From NCBI GenBank assembly GCA_001940725.1, contig MDVR01000008.1, positions 1 to 48,187 of the forward strand: a stretch of 48,187 bases of DNA, given 5' to 3'. Below, piece by piece: positions 16,327 through 25,088 of the stretch (the first letter of the stretch is position 1; the number at the start of each line of letters is the position of its first letter). The notes below the pieces were generated by a model. The model ran no database searches, had not been told where the DNA came from, and was given only the letters and a program-made list of their open reading frames with translations. Position numbers and translations under genes: made by a program. The stretch comes from Candidatus Heimdallarchaeota archaeon LC_2 (GTDB lineage: Archaea; Asgardarchaeota; Heimdallarchaeia; Heimdallarchaeales; Kariarchaeaceae).

Positions 16327-17772
16327 TTAACTTGTGGTCACTTTTGGATTTTTTGATTGTTCTTCTGGGAGTTTTAAGATTCCCACGAACATTCCAGCGA
16401 CTAATAATATTTCAAATAGAACAAATCCTATCAAAATTGCTGTATTAGTTCCATCTTGACCGTCTCCAAAAACACCAGTTACAGATTGAAACATTGCAAA
16501 AAATCCTATGACTAGGCCTCCACCTAACACACCAATAATTTCACCCATAGCTATTGTAAAATGATATCCACTCATAACTTGGCCATCAGTGCTTTCTTCT
16601 GCAGTATCTCCAAGAATGCCCATTAATACAGGAATCAAGGCAGAAAACATGAAAGCTGCAGGAAGGACAGCCATTAAGAAATAAATGTTTCCAATTGAAA
16701 TATCATCTTTGTAAAAAGGATAGCCAAGTACAACTCCCAAAACTCCCATAATTGGCATTCCAAGCAATCCAACTTTTAATGTAACTTTTCTTCCTTTTCT
16801 ATCTGCAAAGATGCCCCAAAGGGGTGCTGGTAATGCGAGACCAAACAAAACTACAATCAAAGGAAGTAATGCCTCATATCCACGATTATGAGAGGTTTCA
16901 TCTGATAAAATAAAACTAATTGTTGGTCCCCAGAGTGATGCTGACCCTATTAAGGCAGAAATAGATAACCATGGAATAAGCATCGGTCTTCTTTGTTCTG
17001 ATAACATAACTCTTGCAGCTATCTGGATATCTCGTTTAGCTGAGAATTTATCCCTTTTCATCTTATGCTCTTCAGTATCCTTTAAGCCATATATTATCAA
17101 TAATGTTGCAATGACCAATAGAATGGTTAAAAAGGGAAATGCCTTAGCGATCTGTCTTCCCTGTGCATCAATTCCTTCCTTGCTATCTACTTTAAGAATA
17201 ATCCACAGGAATCCTCCAATCAAAATACCTGCAGCTCTTCCATATAAAATGGCATTATCATAATAAGCCATATGCAAAGCACGATTTTCATTTGTTGATA
17301 ATCGATTAATAAAACCCAATGTTGGAGCAACTTTTGCAGAAGCAAATACACCGTGAACAAAATGAACAAGTGCCAAATAAAATGTTAATCCAATAATAGC
17401 AAAATTTGCATCAGAGATGCTTATAAAAATTAGCGAAGAAGGTGCATAGAATAACAAAACAATGCCAGATCCAATTGTTGCATAAAGTAAAATTGGTTTT
17501 GTACCGACCTTATCCGAACTACTCCCATAATATCCTGTCAACATAATTTCAGCTAAATAATAAGTAATCGCGGCAAACGAAATTAAAAGTATTGAATATC
17601 CACTTGAGGTTGAAAATCCTTTACTTTCAAGGGCCCAAACCAATAACCAATCAAATAAAATAATAGCTCCACCAAATCCCGTTCTAAGTAAAAATGTAGA
17701 AAGATAAAGTGCAAATAATTCAGTTCTATGTGATTCATCTTGCACGCTTCTAGAACTCATATGTAAGTCCAT
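16327..17772 (-). CDS. MFS transporter, 12 transmembrane segments
   Basis: A 481-residue major facilitator superfamily protein with about 12 hydrophobic segments. Between segments 2 and 3 it has GYYGSSSDKVGTKPIL, the MFS motif A (GxLaDrxGrkp), repeated in the second half as GIFADRKGRKVTL. The central loop holds a charged stretch (EEHKMKRDKFSAKRD). The substrate cannot be told. A long loop near the C terminus (FGDGQDGTN) separates the last two helices. The start is ATG at 17772; an in-frame ATG four codons later is possible. It converges with the RibB-like gene. Confidence 0.9.
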   Translation of the reverse strand: MDLHMSSRSVQDESHRTELFALYLSTFLLRTGFGGAIILFDWLLVWALESKGFSTSSGYSILLISFAAITYYLAEIMLTGYYGSSSDKVGTKPILLYATIGSGIVLLFYAPSSLIFISISDANFAIIGLTFYLALVHFVHGVFASAKVAPTLGFINRLSTNENRALHMAYYDNAILYGRAAGILIGGFLWIILKVDSKEGIDAQGRQIAKAFPFLTILLVIATLLIIYGLKDTEEHKMKRDKFSAKRDIQIAARVMLSEQRRPMLIPWLSISALIGSASLWGPTISFILSDETSHNRGYEALLPLIVVLFGLALPAPLWGIFADRKGRKVTLKVGLLGMPIMGVLGVVLGYPFYKDDISIGNIYFLMAVLPAAFMFSALIPVLMGILGDTAEESTDGQVMSGYHFTIAMGEIIGVLGGGLVIGFFAMFQSVTGVFGDGQDGTNTAILIGFVLFEILLVAGMFVGILKLPEEQSKNPKVTTS

Positions 17773-17879
17773 AATTCAATGATTATAAAATTGAGTATTG
17801 GTTTACTCCTCCTGTTTTTAAAATATGATCTTTTTAACTATTCTTCCAATTTTTTCTTTGATTTTTCTGATTCATAAAA

Positions 17880-18380
17880 CTAAACAAGTTGGTTGCTACT
17901 TGTAGATAAAGTTTCCAAATTATCAAGAGATTCAAGTGAATTTGGAAGCGAAGTTAATTTATTTTCATTTAAATTTAAATGGGTTAACTTGCTTAATTTA
18001 ATAAAAATTTTTTCAGGTAATTTTTCTAAATTATTATTTGCAATAGCTAATGCTAATAAATTTTGAAGTGGATCGAAAATACCATCGGGTAAAAATTTAA
18101 AATTATTATTGGATAGATTCAAGAATTCTAAGTTTATGAGATAATCAAACAAACCATTTGGTAACTCAATTAGATTATTAAGATTAAGATCCAAATACTT
18201 TAAAGAGTTAAAAAGATCAAATATTCCCAATGGTACAACCGAAATCTGAAGATCCGATAAATCAAGGCTAATTAATCTATTATCTTCAAAATGAGTTTTC
18301 TCCCGATCTAAAATCTGATCAATTTGATCTTCTTTTCCTAATCTTTCAAGGAGGAAAATTACTTCATTTTGGTCTTCCAT
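17880..18380 (-). CDS. Leucine-rich-repeat protein
   Basis: A 166-residue protein with about five LRRs of the 23-residue LxxLxLxxNxLxxLP type (for example LKYLDLNLNNLIELPNGLF, LEFLNLSNNNFKFLPDGIF, LTHLNLNENKLTSLP). It begins with a short acidic helical segment (EDQNEVIFLLERLGKEDQID). There is no signal peptide, so it is intracellular, where LRRs bind proteins. The TAG at 17882-17880 falls inside the last repeat, NQLV-stop-F. The frame continues in phase with FYESEKSKKKLEE to a second TAG at 17840-17838, so a longer form (180 residues) by read-through, or a recent nonsense change, is possible. It lies next to a Ras-like GTPase on the same strand, 101 bases away, recalling LRR-GTPase (Roco) proteins split in two. 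Confidence 0.82.
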   Translation of the reverse strand: MEDQNEVIFLLERLGKEDQIDQILDREKTHFEDNRLISLDLSDLQISVVPLGIFDLFNSLKYLDLNLNNLIELPNGLFDYLINLEFLNLSNNNFKFLPDGIFDPLQNLLALAIANNNLEKLPEKIFIKLSKLTHLNLNENKLTSLPNSLESLDNLETLSTSSNQLV

Positions 18381-18481
18381 CTTGTTTTTTAATCTTGGGC
18401 CATATTTAACCTTTGTTTAATTTTGATTGAAATAACAGCTTGAATTTACTTAGCATTACAATATGAGTACTTTAAACTCAA

Positions 18482-19075
18482 CTAAACAAAAATTGCATCA
18501 GCTAGTAAATTAAAACTCTCTTCTATATTCTCTCCTTTTTTGGCACTAGTTTCAATATAACCGACCCAAGATGTTTTCATAGTTTTGTCATTCTTGATAT
18601 GCTCAACGAATTTCAAGGCATCTTCATTAGGAATTGCTCTTTCCCTTACTAAATCAGTTTTATTTCCTACAAACAGGATTGGAATTTTAGAACGCGGATT
18701 TGCTTCAAATAATTCATTTAACCAATATGTTAATCTAAAGAATGTCTCATACCTCGAAAGATCAAATACGATCATTGCTCCATTAGTTTTTCTTAAATAT
18801 TTTTGCCTTCTCAGTGTCTCATAGTTCAAATCTGAAGCAATATCCCATATGTGAATGTCGATTTTTTGTGTTTCTAGAATAACTTCTTTTTGACTGAATT
18901 CAGTACCAATTGTCATCAAATGCTCCGTCCGAAAGCCTAATCCGCTATACTGTCTCCTAATACTTGTTTTACCTACTCTATTCTCACCAATTAATACAAT
19001 TTTAGCAGATGTTTGTTTATCCCCCAAACCCTTTAACCTCCATTTTCTTGATTTTTTTGAATCCAGAGTAATCAA
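18482..19075 (-). CDS. Ras/Rab-like small GTPase with unusual switch II
   Basis: A 197-residue small GTPase. G1 is GENRVGKT (about 30-37), G2 lies around TIGTEF (about 55-60), G4 is NKTD (about 138-141) and G5 is ETSAKK (about 174-179). G3, normally DxxGQ, reads WDIASDLNYE: the invariant Gly is Ser81 and the catalytic Gln is missing, so intrinsic hydrolysis may be low or the switch may work differently. The N-terminal 22 residues are basic; there is no prenylation motif at the C terminus. Expanded Ras-like GTPases are typical of Asgard archaea. The start is TTG at 19075. The LRR gene lies downstream, and the two probably share a transcript. Confidence 0.88.
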   Translation of the reverse strand: MITLDSKKSRKWRLKGLGDKQTSAKIVLIGENRVGKTSIRRQYSGLGFRTEHLMTIGTEFSQKEVILETQKIDIHIWDIASDLNYETLRRQKYLRKTNGAMIVFDLSRYETFFRLTYWLNELFEANPRSKIPILFVGNKTDLVRERAIPNEDALKFVEHIKNDKTMKTSWVGYIETSAKKGENIEESFNLLADAIFV

Positions 19076-19218
19076 TTAAACAAGTGGATTTGACATTATT
19101 AAATTATGTTGTATGAATCTTGTTAATTTATGTATCTACCTTGATTTTAGCTAAGTTTTCCAAATACTCGAATTGAGATAGTTTTTTAGCAGAAATATAT
19201 CTTTTATATTAAATTATT

Positions 19219-20076
19219 TTAAGCTGTGGCTGTGTTGTCTGAGGGAAGTGTTAACTTGTTTACTTTTATAAACATGAGAGCAATTAAGATCCAATAAAAT
19301 AAATATGCAACAATTTCTAATATTGATGGTGTATCTTGGTAACCGAATAACGCACGCATTATTGAACCAAAACCATTATCTTTATCATTTAGAATTCCTT
19401 TTGAATCCCATCTTATTTTATTCCAGAAATTAGTTGATTCACCGAAATAACCTAATTCTTGGAATTCATGAATAGCATGTGAAAACAAACCCGCGGCAAA
19501 GAAAATCAATATTACACTCGTAATATTGAAGAATTTCTTAATATTAAGGTCGTATGTACCTCTAAAAAATAAACCTGCTAGTATTGTGGCAATAACAATC
19601 CCAGATATTGCACCAAATGATTCTGCAACAACTCCTTCATTTTCTCCAACACTAGATAAAAATAGTACAGTTTCAATACCTTCTCTAAATACAGAAACAA
19701 ATGCAAGGCCAACAAGAGCATATTTACTCTCATTTGATAATACCACATCTGTTTTTTGTTCAAGTTCAAATTTCAAGGTGTGTGCATTATTAAACATCCA
19801 AACAATCATCCAAGTTAAAACAACCGCAGCTACGGTCATAATTATTCCCTCAAATAATTTTTCTGTATCACCTTCAAATCCTCCAAGAACTGAATTAAAA
19901 ATAACTGCACCGATTATACTGGTAAGTATAGCCAAGCCGGTTCCAATCCATACATCTTTCTTCAATTTTTCGTTATTTGTTTTGTTCAGATATGCCAACA
20001 AAATACCCACAATTAGGGCTGCTTCCATTGTTTCTCTTAGTGTAATTATAAATGATGCAATTGAGAATATCGCCAT
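19219..20076 (-). CDS. ftr1: FTR1-family iron permease
   Basis: A 285-residue membrane protein of the FTR1/EfeU iron permease family, which imports ferric iron after oxidation of Fe2+. Both REXXE iron-binding motifs are present, RETME at 14-18 in helix 1 and REGIE at 131-135 in helix 4. About seven hydrophobic segments are seen, with an extracytoplasmic loop holding FGESTNFWNKIRWDSKG. The start is ATG at 20076 with GAGGA a few bases upstream. No multicopper oxidase, EfeO or EfeB partner lies next to it; the cupredoxin at 36519 is far away. Its upstream region holds three palindromic boxes (20094-20158), so it is probably under specific transcriptional control, for example by iron. Confidence 0.93.
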   Translation of the reverse strand: MAIFSIASFIITLRETMEAALIVGILLAYLNKTNNEKLKKDVWIGTGLAILTSIIGAVIFNSVLGGFEGDTEKLFEGIIMTVAAVVLTWMIVWMFNNAHTLKFELEQKTDVVLSNESKYALVGLAFVSVFREGIETVLFLSSVGENEGVVAESFGAISGIVIATILAGLFFRGTYDLNIKKFFNITSVILIFFAAGLFSHAIHEFQELGYFGESTNFWNKIRWDSKGILNDKDNGFGSIMRALFGYQDTPSILEIVAYLFYWILIALMFIKVNKLTLPSDNTATA

Positions 20077-20093
20077 TTTGATTCCTCTAATTT

Positions 20094-20158
20094 GTTCGTC
20101 TATACGAACTTATTTTTTGTTCACATGTACGAACTTAAAAAAGTTCGTATATCAGAAC
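20094..20158 (-). promoter_or_regulatory. Three palindromic operator boxes in the ftr1 promoter
   Basis: Three 16-bp inverted repeats stand in series upstream of the iron permease: GTTCGTCTATACGAAC at 20094-20109 (perfect 6-bp arms), GTTCACATGTACGAAC at 20119-20134 (one changed base per arm pair) and GTTCGTATATCAGAAC at 20143-20158. Start-to-start spacing is 25 and 24 bp, so they lie on nearly the same face of the helix after about two and a half turns. A TATA-like run (TTTTTTAAG on the minus strand, about 20133-20142) sits between boxes 2 and 3. This is the layout of a repressor site array. The regulator is not in the window; a DtxR/MDR-like or MarR-like protein is a guess. Confidence 0.78.
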
Positions 20159-20471
20159 TTTTTCAAATGCTTCATTGGCTTCCATTTATTTGATATTTTC
20201 ATTTTCCCCATATTAGTAAATAATTTATAGTGAATATTATTTATTTACACCATCTTGATTATTGCATAAGAATTCTATAAATTTTATACATAAAAATAAT
20301 TGAAACCATTCTGGGATTATTAAAAATAACGATAAGGAATGACGAAGTACATCAGTAATCAAATACTATTTGTTTCTGAGTTATTGAGAATATATGTTTG
20401 ATATTGAAACCAATTTTTCTTAATGTACGAGATGAAATTTTATAGTTGATTTATTGAGATGAAATTGTAAA
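20159..20471. other. Intergenic region between ftr1 and the 20472 gene
   Basis: Together with the operator boxes this makes a 395-base gap between divergent genes. The part from 20159 to 20471 is very AT-rich and shows no open frame, tRNA or strong hairpin. It should contain the promoter of the plus-strand gene at 20472. No copy of the GTTCGT/ACGAAC box was found on that side, so the two promoters are probably controlled separately. Confidence 0.5.
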
Positions 20472-20774
20472 ATGGTTAAACTAAAAGGTTTGTTCTTATT
20501 AGTTCCATCAATTGCGATAGTAGTTGTAGAATTAAAATATTTGATATTAGATAATATAGCGAACTCAGACACTGTAACTTTAGATGCGAACCAATATTGG
20601 GCCTTGGCTATTCCTGTTTTTATTGGAACGTTAATTACTGCCTTACTAGTATCATGGGTGGGATATACTATGGTAATTACCAAAGACCCCATAAGGATGA
20701 CATATGATAGTGCGTATGAGGAGGCAGCTGGGGAGATATCCAGTAATGAGAACCGTATCAAAAAAGAAAATTAA
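20472..20774 (+). CDS. Small two-helix membrane protein, unknown
   Basis: A 100-residue protein with two hydrophobic segments, about 5-24 (KGLFLLVPSIAIVVVELKYL) and 43-67 (YWALAIPVFIGTLITALLVSW), and a polar, acidic C-terminal 30 residues that should be cytoplasmic. The 20-residue loop between the helices is probably outside the cell. The size and layout resemble small subunits of respiratory oxidases, but no family motif is present. The start is ATG at 20472. It diverges from the iron permease and precedes the 7TM gene by 106 bases on the same strand. Confidence 0.6.
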   Translation: MVKLKGLFLLVPSIAIVVVELKYLILDNIANSDTVTLDANQYWALAIPVFIGTLITALLVSWVGYTMVITKDPIRMTYDSAYEEAAGEISSNENRIKKEN

Positions 20775-20880
20775 ATATCAAATTGACCCAAGTGAAATTA
20801 TGTTTTATTAATTGTTAAAACATAACAAATAAAATTCAATAACTAATAATGATTAAAATTAAGATTATAGTTGATCAGAT

Positions 20881-22203
20881 ATGACTACACAAAATTCAGA
20901 TGCTCCAGCAAAACTTGAAGAGTATGAACATTCTTTAGATCCCAAATATAAAGCATTAATTGCATTTACAGTAGGTCTTTTAGGGACAATCACACTTGCG
21001 TGGATATTAGGTGGGCCATTTGGTTCAGTAATGAAGGATATACAGGGAACATGGGTTTATCATTTTATTCCGTTTATATTTTCCTTTAGTTTGTTTATAT
21101 TTTTAATATACAAAGCCTATATTCAAAATATTCGGGGTTTAAGTTTTCTTGGTACTGCAGTATTATTGCATGGTCTTGCCGAATTCCTAAATATGTTTTC
21201 TTCTGGTAAAGGAGAAATATTCGATCGGTTTTCAGATGGAAACAGTGATTATACAGCTGCATTTGCTGATTTGCTCTTCCCAATTGCAGTGATTTTCCTT
21301 TATTTACACATAGAATTAATTGATAGATTAAGGCCCGGAATACGTCATTCTATTGGGATTATAGGTACTGCGGCCCCATTGATTGCGGGTGGTGGAATAT
21401 TAATCGGTGTTGAATTTTTTGATTTAGGCTTCAATGTTTTTGATAAAGTTCAAGAGATCGTGCTAATTTATCTTGGTTTGTTCGCATTGGTTATCCTTTG
21501 GATAAGCATTTTTGGATTCAGGGTCATGTATAAAACAATGAGTCATGCAGATTCTCCTGAAGTATCAAATGGTAGCTTTTTTGTGTTGATCGGTTTCTCA
21601 TCACTCTTAACAAATTTTATTCTTTTTGCTACCGATTATTCAGCAGGACTCGGAGATTCTCCATTAATCATTGATGGCAATGAGTTCGAGATTCACAATA
21701 CATGGTTAATCACTTTTGCTCTTGCAATTGTATTAATGGCCTATATTTTGAATCCAGGTTTCGCATATTCTATTCCATTTGATGTTTATCAGTTGTTAGT
21801 TATTAACAGTGAACAGGGTGTAACTCTCTTTTCTTATATTAATGAATTTAGGACTGAAGGCAGTTTGACTCATGCTGCACTCAAATCTCCTGCAATTGTT
21901 GCTATTCAGAATCTTGTTCAGGAGATTGCACACGCAGAAGGTCACATTATACTAATCGGTATGAGTGATAGGGTCTTAATAATGAAGAGTAAAGAGCAAA
22001 TAGTTTCTGTTTTAATTTGTGAGCGTAATTCATATTTTATAAATCAAGGACTTGATGAGTTCACAAACAACTTTTATAACCAATTTGAAAGTCATATTGT
22101 GAATTTTGTTGGAAACGTTGATGTTTTTAAGGATGCAAAACAACTAGTTCACCAGCATTTACCTTTCATGAGGAAAGAATCATTGAAGGTTCCTGAAAAT
22201 TAA
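20881..22203 (+). CDS. Seven-helix membrane protein with C-terminal soluble sensor-like domain
   Basis: A 440-residue protein. The first 300 residues carry about seven hydrophobic segments (for example ALIAFTVGLLGTITLAWIL, FIPFIFSFSLFIFLIY, WLITFALAIVLMAYIL). The last 140 residues form an alpha/beta soluble domain. Its strand order (YQLLVINSEQGVTLFSYI, then GHIILIGMSDRVLIMKS, IVSVLICE and a terminal helix pair) is like that of longin or roadblock-type domains common in Asgard proteins. The pattern is suggestive, not diagnostic. A membrane receptor reporting to small GTPases through this domain is one reading. The start is ATG at 20881. Confidence 0.72.
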   Translation: MTTQNSDAPAKLEEYEHSLDPKYKALIAFTVGLLGTITLAWILGGPFGSVMKDIQGTWVYHFIPFIFSFSLFIFLIYKAYIQNIRGLSFLGTAVLLHGLAEFLNMFSSGKGEIFDRFSDGNSDYTAAFADLLFPIAVIFLYLHIELIDRLRPGIRHSIGIIGTAAPLIAGGGILIGVEFFDLGFNVFDKVQEIVLIYLGLFALVILWISIFGFRVMYKTMSHADSPEVSNGSFFVLIGFSSLLTNFILFATDYSAGLGDSPLIIDGNEFEIHNTWLITFALAIVLMAYILNPGFAYSIPFDVYQLLVINSEQGVTLFSYINEFRTEGSLTHAALKSPAIVAIQNLVQEIAHAEGHIILIGMSDRVLIMKSKEQIVSVLICERNSYFINQGLDEFTNNFYNQFESHIVNFVGNVDVFKDAKQLVHQHLPFMRKESLKVPEN

Positions 22204-22301
22204 ACATTATCAAATTTTCAACATTTTCGATACAGGGGAATTAGACCTCAGAATTTATTTATTGATGAAAAAAGAATCATTAATGGAAGTGCAAAGTTTG
22301 T

Positions 22302-22646
22302 TTAAATATTCTCGATATTTCCATTGTTATTATACCAGGAGATAATCCCTCCTGATAGATTAATTGCATTTATCTGGAAATGTTCAATTAAATATTTTAC
22401 AACTTGACCAGATCGATTCCCAGATCGGCAAATTACAATAACTTCTTTTCCCTCTTTTAAATTCAACCCATTTTGTAATTCACGAGGAAGAGTTTGCATT
22501 TCAACCATGATTGATCCAGGCACTATTCCAGTTTGTTTCCATTCATTTGGTCTTCTTACATCTAACAAAGTAATATTCTCATTTTGATTGATTTTCTCTT
22601 GTAATCCTTTTGCATCAATCGATGGAATTCTTTGTCTTTTGAACAC
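22302..22646 (-). CDS. Single-domain rhodanese
   Basis: A 114-residue rhodanese-fold sulfurtransferase. The sequence shows LLDVRRPNEWKQTGIVPGSI (the CH2A-like motif with DVR and GxIPGA), then the active-site loop VICRSGNRS with the nucleophile Cys83, and the C-terminal LSGGIISWYN. The loop length of six residues suits sulfane-sulfur transfer. It is probably cytoplasmic. The start is GTG at 22646. It follows the 787-residue gene on the minus strand with a 64-base gap, and may be transcribed with it. Confidence 0.93.
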   Translation of the reverse strand: MFKRQRIPSIDAKGLQEKINQNENITLLDVRRPNEWKQTGIVPGSIMVEMQTLPRELQNGLNLKEGKEVIVICRSGNRSGQVVKYLIEHFQINAINLSGGIISWYNNNGNIENI

Positions 22647-22710
22647 AATTTTTCTTGTTTTTTTCCAATATAAAGAGTTTCTATAGTTTCCATTATAAAA
22701 ATAAATTGAA

Positions 22711-25074
22711 TTACTTAGCTAAATTTTCGTTTAATATTATTCTAGACCTAATTAGGTATCGGAGGAATAAAAATTGTAAGAGTTCATTACTATCGATCCC
22801 TTCTTTTATCAATCTATCAATTGACCGATCTAGAGGGAAAGTATTTCTCAAAATAAGTTGGTTTTCTTTCTTTGTTAATGTCAGTTTTTCGTCTCCTTTC
22901 CTTTTTCTCTTTTCCCCCAACTTCCTAATTATTGCTAAGAATAGTTTAGCAAATGCTCCCAAACTGTAAAATGTTAAAGGTTCTAGATTCTCTTCTAGTA
23001 TTCTTCTTGTTGACCTTAGTTTATCTCTGATAATGGAATTACTTTCCTGTTGAATTGATAATAGAGAGGCTAGGCTTATCATAAATGTATACAGTTTATT
23101 ATTCTCAGGTAGATAGATATCAATCAGTGATACAATTTCATTCAATAAAATTTTATGGTTAATAATCTCATCACTGATTTCATTAACTTCATTAATTGTT
23201 TCCATGAATAATGCCCTGTACTTGTTACGTGTTTCATGTAAATCACTTGATTTCATATTGTGGATTGAAAGAAAATATTTCTGTATAATGTTGAGTATTT
23301 GTATGTGTATTGTAGTTATTACATTGTCAACTAATACAATGGAATTGGTAAATAAAGGGGGCTTGAGATTGAAATTCGTTATTTCAGTTGATTCTATCTT
23401 ACAGATATTAAGCATAAAATTACAAATCTCAAGGTAGTTCATCTGATTTTTTGAAAGTTGGGACACTTCTCCTATTAAGGATTGAGACTGTATTAATCTC
23501 TTAATTAGTGAAATATCTAGATTAAATGTAGCAATTAGAAGACTATTAATCAAGGCATCTTGATCCATTTGAAAATTATTGTCCAATTCAAAATTTATTA
23601 AATCCAATGCTCTCTGGAGATTTCCATTGTAAATATGCCAGCCTAATATATTATTTAGGTATACTGATGAATGGTCAATTATCTCCAATTCCAAATAATC
23701 TTTTATCAATTGATAGGCAAAAATTATTTTAATTTCTTTCTGATTGATAAATTCATTTAATTTTCTTAAAAGAAATATTCTGATTATGGGGTGATTGGCT
23801 GAATCAACTTGATTGTAATATGCCAATAATTGCCCTAATTCATTCCAATTCCAAGTTGAAACATTAGATAAATTTGTTAGAATATGGCTTATTGATTTTA
23901 ACAATTGATAAAATGATGATAATTTTTGATCTTCTGTTTCAATCTTCTTTGGTTCTATCTGAAATAAATGGCCAAGATAATTGTATATAGTATCTTTTAC
24001 GTAATTTCGATCTTTGTTTAAATAAGATAAAAGGGCTTCAATTTCTTTTGAATTTACATCTAGATTTCCCAACTCAAATTGCGTCAATATTTCCCAAATG
24101 TGATATTCTTTGAAATCTTCATCATTCCCTGGAATATTTATATGGCTTTTTGGATTCAAAATACAATAATTTATTTTCGAGATTAATATTCTTCCTAGTT
24201 CGGAATCTCTCAATCTTCTTCTATTTTTCTTGTTTAGTGTGGCCCAAAAAATTGGTTTGTTATGTACTCGATTTGCGCTATTAGCGTTATTATCAATTAT
24301 TACTGCAGTAGATTGCACAAAAATACTAATCTCATCTAGATCATAATTAACATACTTTTGATCAATAAGTCCTATTTCTGTAAACAATAAAGGAAAGAGT
24401 TCCTCTAAATGATTCAATTCTTCATCTCTAAAAATTCCCGCGATGAGATTGTTGGTTAATAAAGATAGAAGATCCATGGAAATTATATTTTTATCTTTTG
24501 AAATGAAAATAGGTTTTGATGATAGCCAGCCCATAACATAAAAAAATGTCTCAGACTTGGAAATATTGATATTACCGAGATTATTTATTGGTAAAACAGG
24601 CTTATTAATTAAATTATCAGGTTTATTAATGGAAATATTAGATGGATCATATATGATGAGTGAGGCTGATCCTAAATCATTCACAATGCGCCAATTACCC
24701 TTGAATACGATCTTTTTTTCTGATTTAGAATTTGTAATCCAATTTTGTAATTGTAATTGATTACCAGTCGTATTGTAAATACCAAATTTATGATCTAGTA
24801 GTTTACTATTATCTCTAACAATACTAATCTTTGAACCTTGCTTGTCTTCAAAAGTTAGTTTCGAATTTAATTGGATATCATTTATTATCTTCAGCCAACG
24901 TTGTACTAACTTGGTATTACTCCCAATCTCGACGGCAATATCATTTAATCTCACTGAAGTCTCATTTTGTACAAGATAGTTTAATATTGCATAAACTATT
25001 TCTTCTGAGGATCTTCTTGGATTTAATTTGCCAGGTTTCCCCGACATATAATTTTTCCATAATAATTCATGCAT
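22711..25074 (-). CDS. Large helical protein with N-terminal winged-helix domain
   Basis: A 787-residue protein of unknown function. Residues 22-75 look like a winged helix-turn-helix (SSEEIVYAILNYLVQNETS, then LNDIAVEIGSNTKLVQRWLK), as used to bind DNA or, in Asgard and eukaryotic complexes, proteins. Residues about 165-255 hold an alpha/beta segment (FFYVMGWLSSKPIFIS). From about 290 to 780 it is a long run of helices with ARM/TPR-like spacing, rich in Ile, Asn and Leu. There is no signal peptide or catalytic motif. The start is ATG at 25074, with a 14-base gap to the end of the MFS gene upstream. It could be a transcription factor with a helical sensing part. Confidence 0.65.
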   Translation of the reverse strand: MHELLWKNYMSGKPGKLNPRRSSEEIVYAILNYLVQNETSVRLNDIAVEIGSNTKLVQRWLKIINDIQLNSKLTFEDKQGSKISIVRDNSKLLDHKFGIYNTTGNQLQLQNWITNSKSEKKIVFKGNWRIVNDLGSASLIIYDPSNISINKPDNLINKPVLPINNLGNINISKSETFFYVMGWLSSKPIFISKDKNIISMDLLSLLTNNLIAGIFRDEELNHLEELFPLLFTEIGLIDQKYVNYDLDEISIFVQSTAVIIDNNANSANRVHNKPIFWATLNKKNRRRLRDSELGRILISKINYCILNPKSHINIPGNDEDFKEYHIWEILTQFELGNLDVNSKEIEALLSYLNKDRNYVKDTIYNYLGHLFQIEPKKIETEDQKLSSFYQLLKSISHILTNLSNVSTWNWNELGQLLAYYNQVDSANHPIIRIFLLRKLNEFINQKEIKIIFAYQLIKDYLELEIIDHSSVYLNNILGWHIYNGNLQRALDLINFELDNNFQMDQDALINSLLIATFNLDISLIKRLIQSQSLIGEVSQLSKNQMNYLEICNFMLNICKIESTEITNFNLKPPLFTNSIVLVDNVITTIHIQILNIIQKYFLSIHNMKSSDLHETRNKYRALFMETINEVNEISDEIINHKILLNEIVSLIDIYLPENNKLYTFMISLASLLSIQQESNSIIRDKLRSTRRILEENLEPLTFYSLGAFAKLFLAIIRKLGEKRKRKGDEKLTLTKKENQLILRNTFPLDRSIDRLIKEGIDSNELLQFLFLRYLIRSRIILNENLAK

Positions 25075-25088
25075 AAAATGATTCTATG

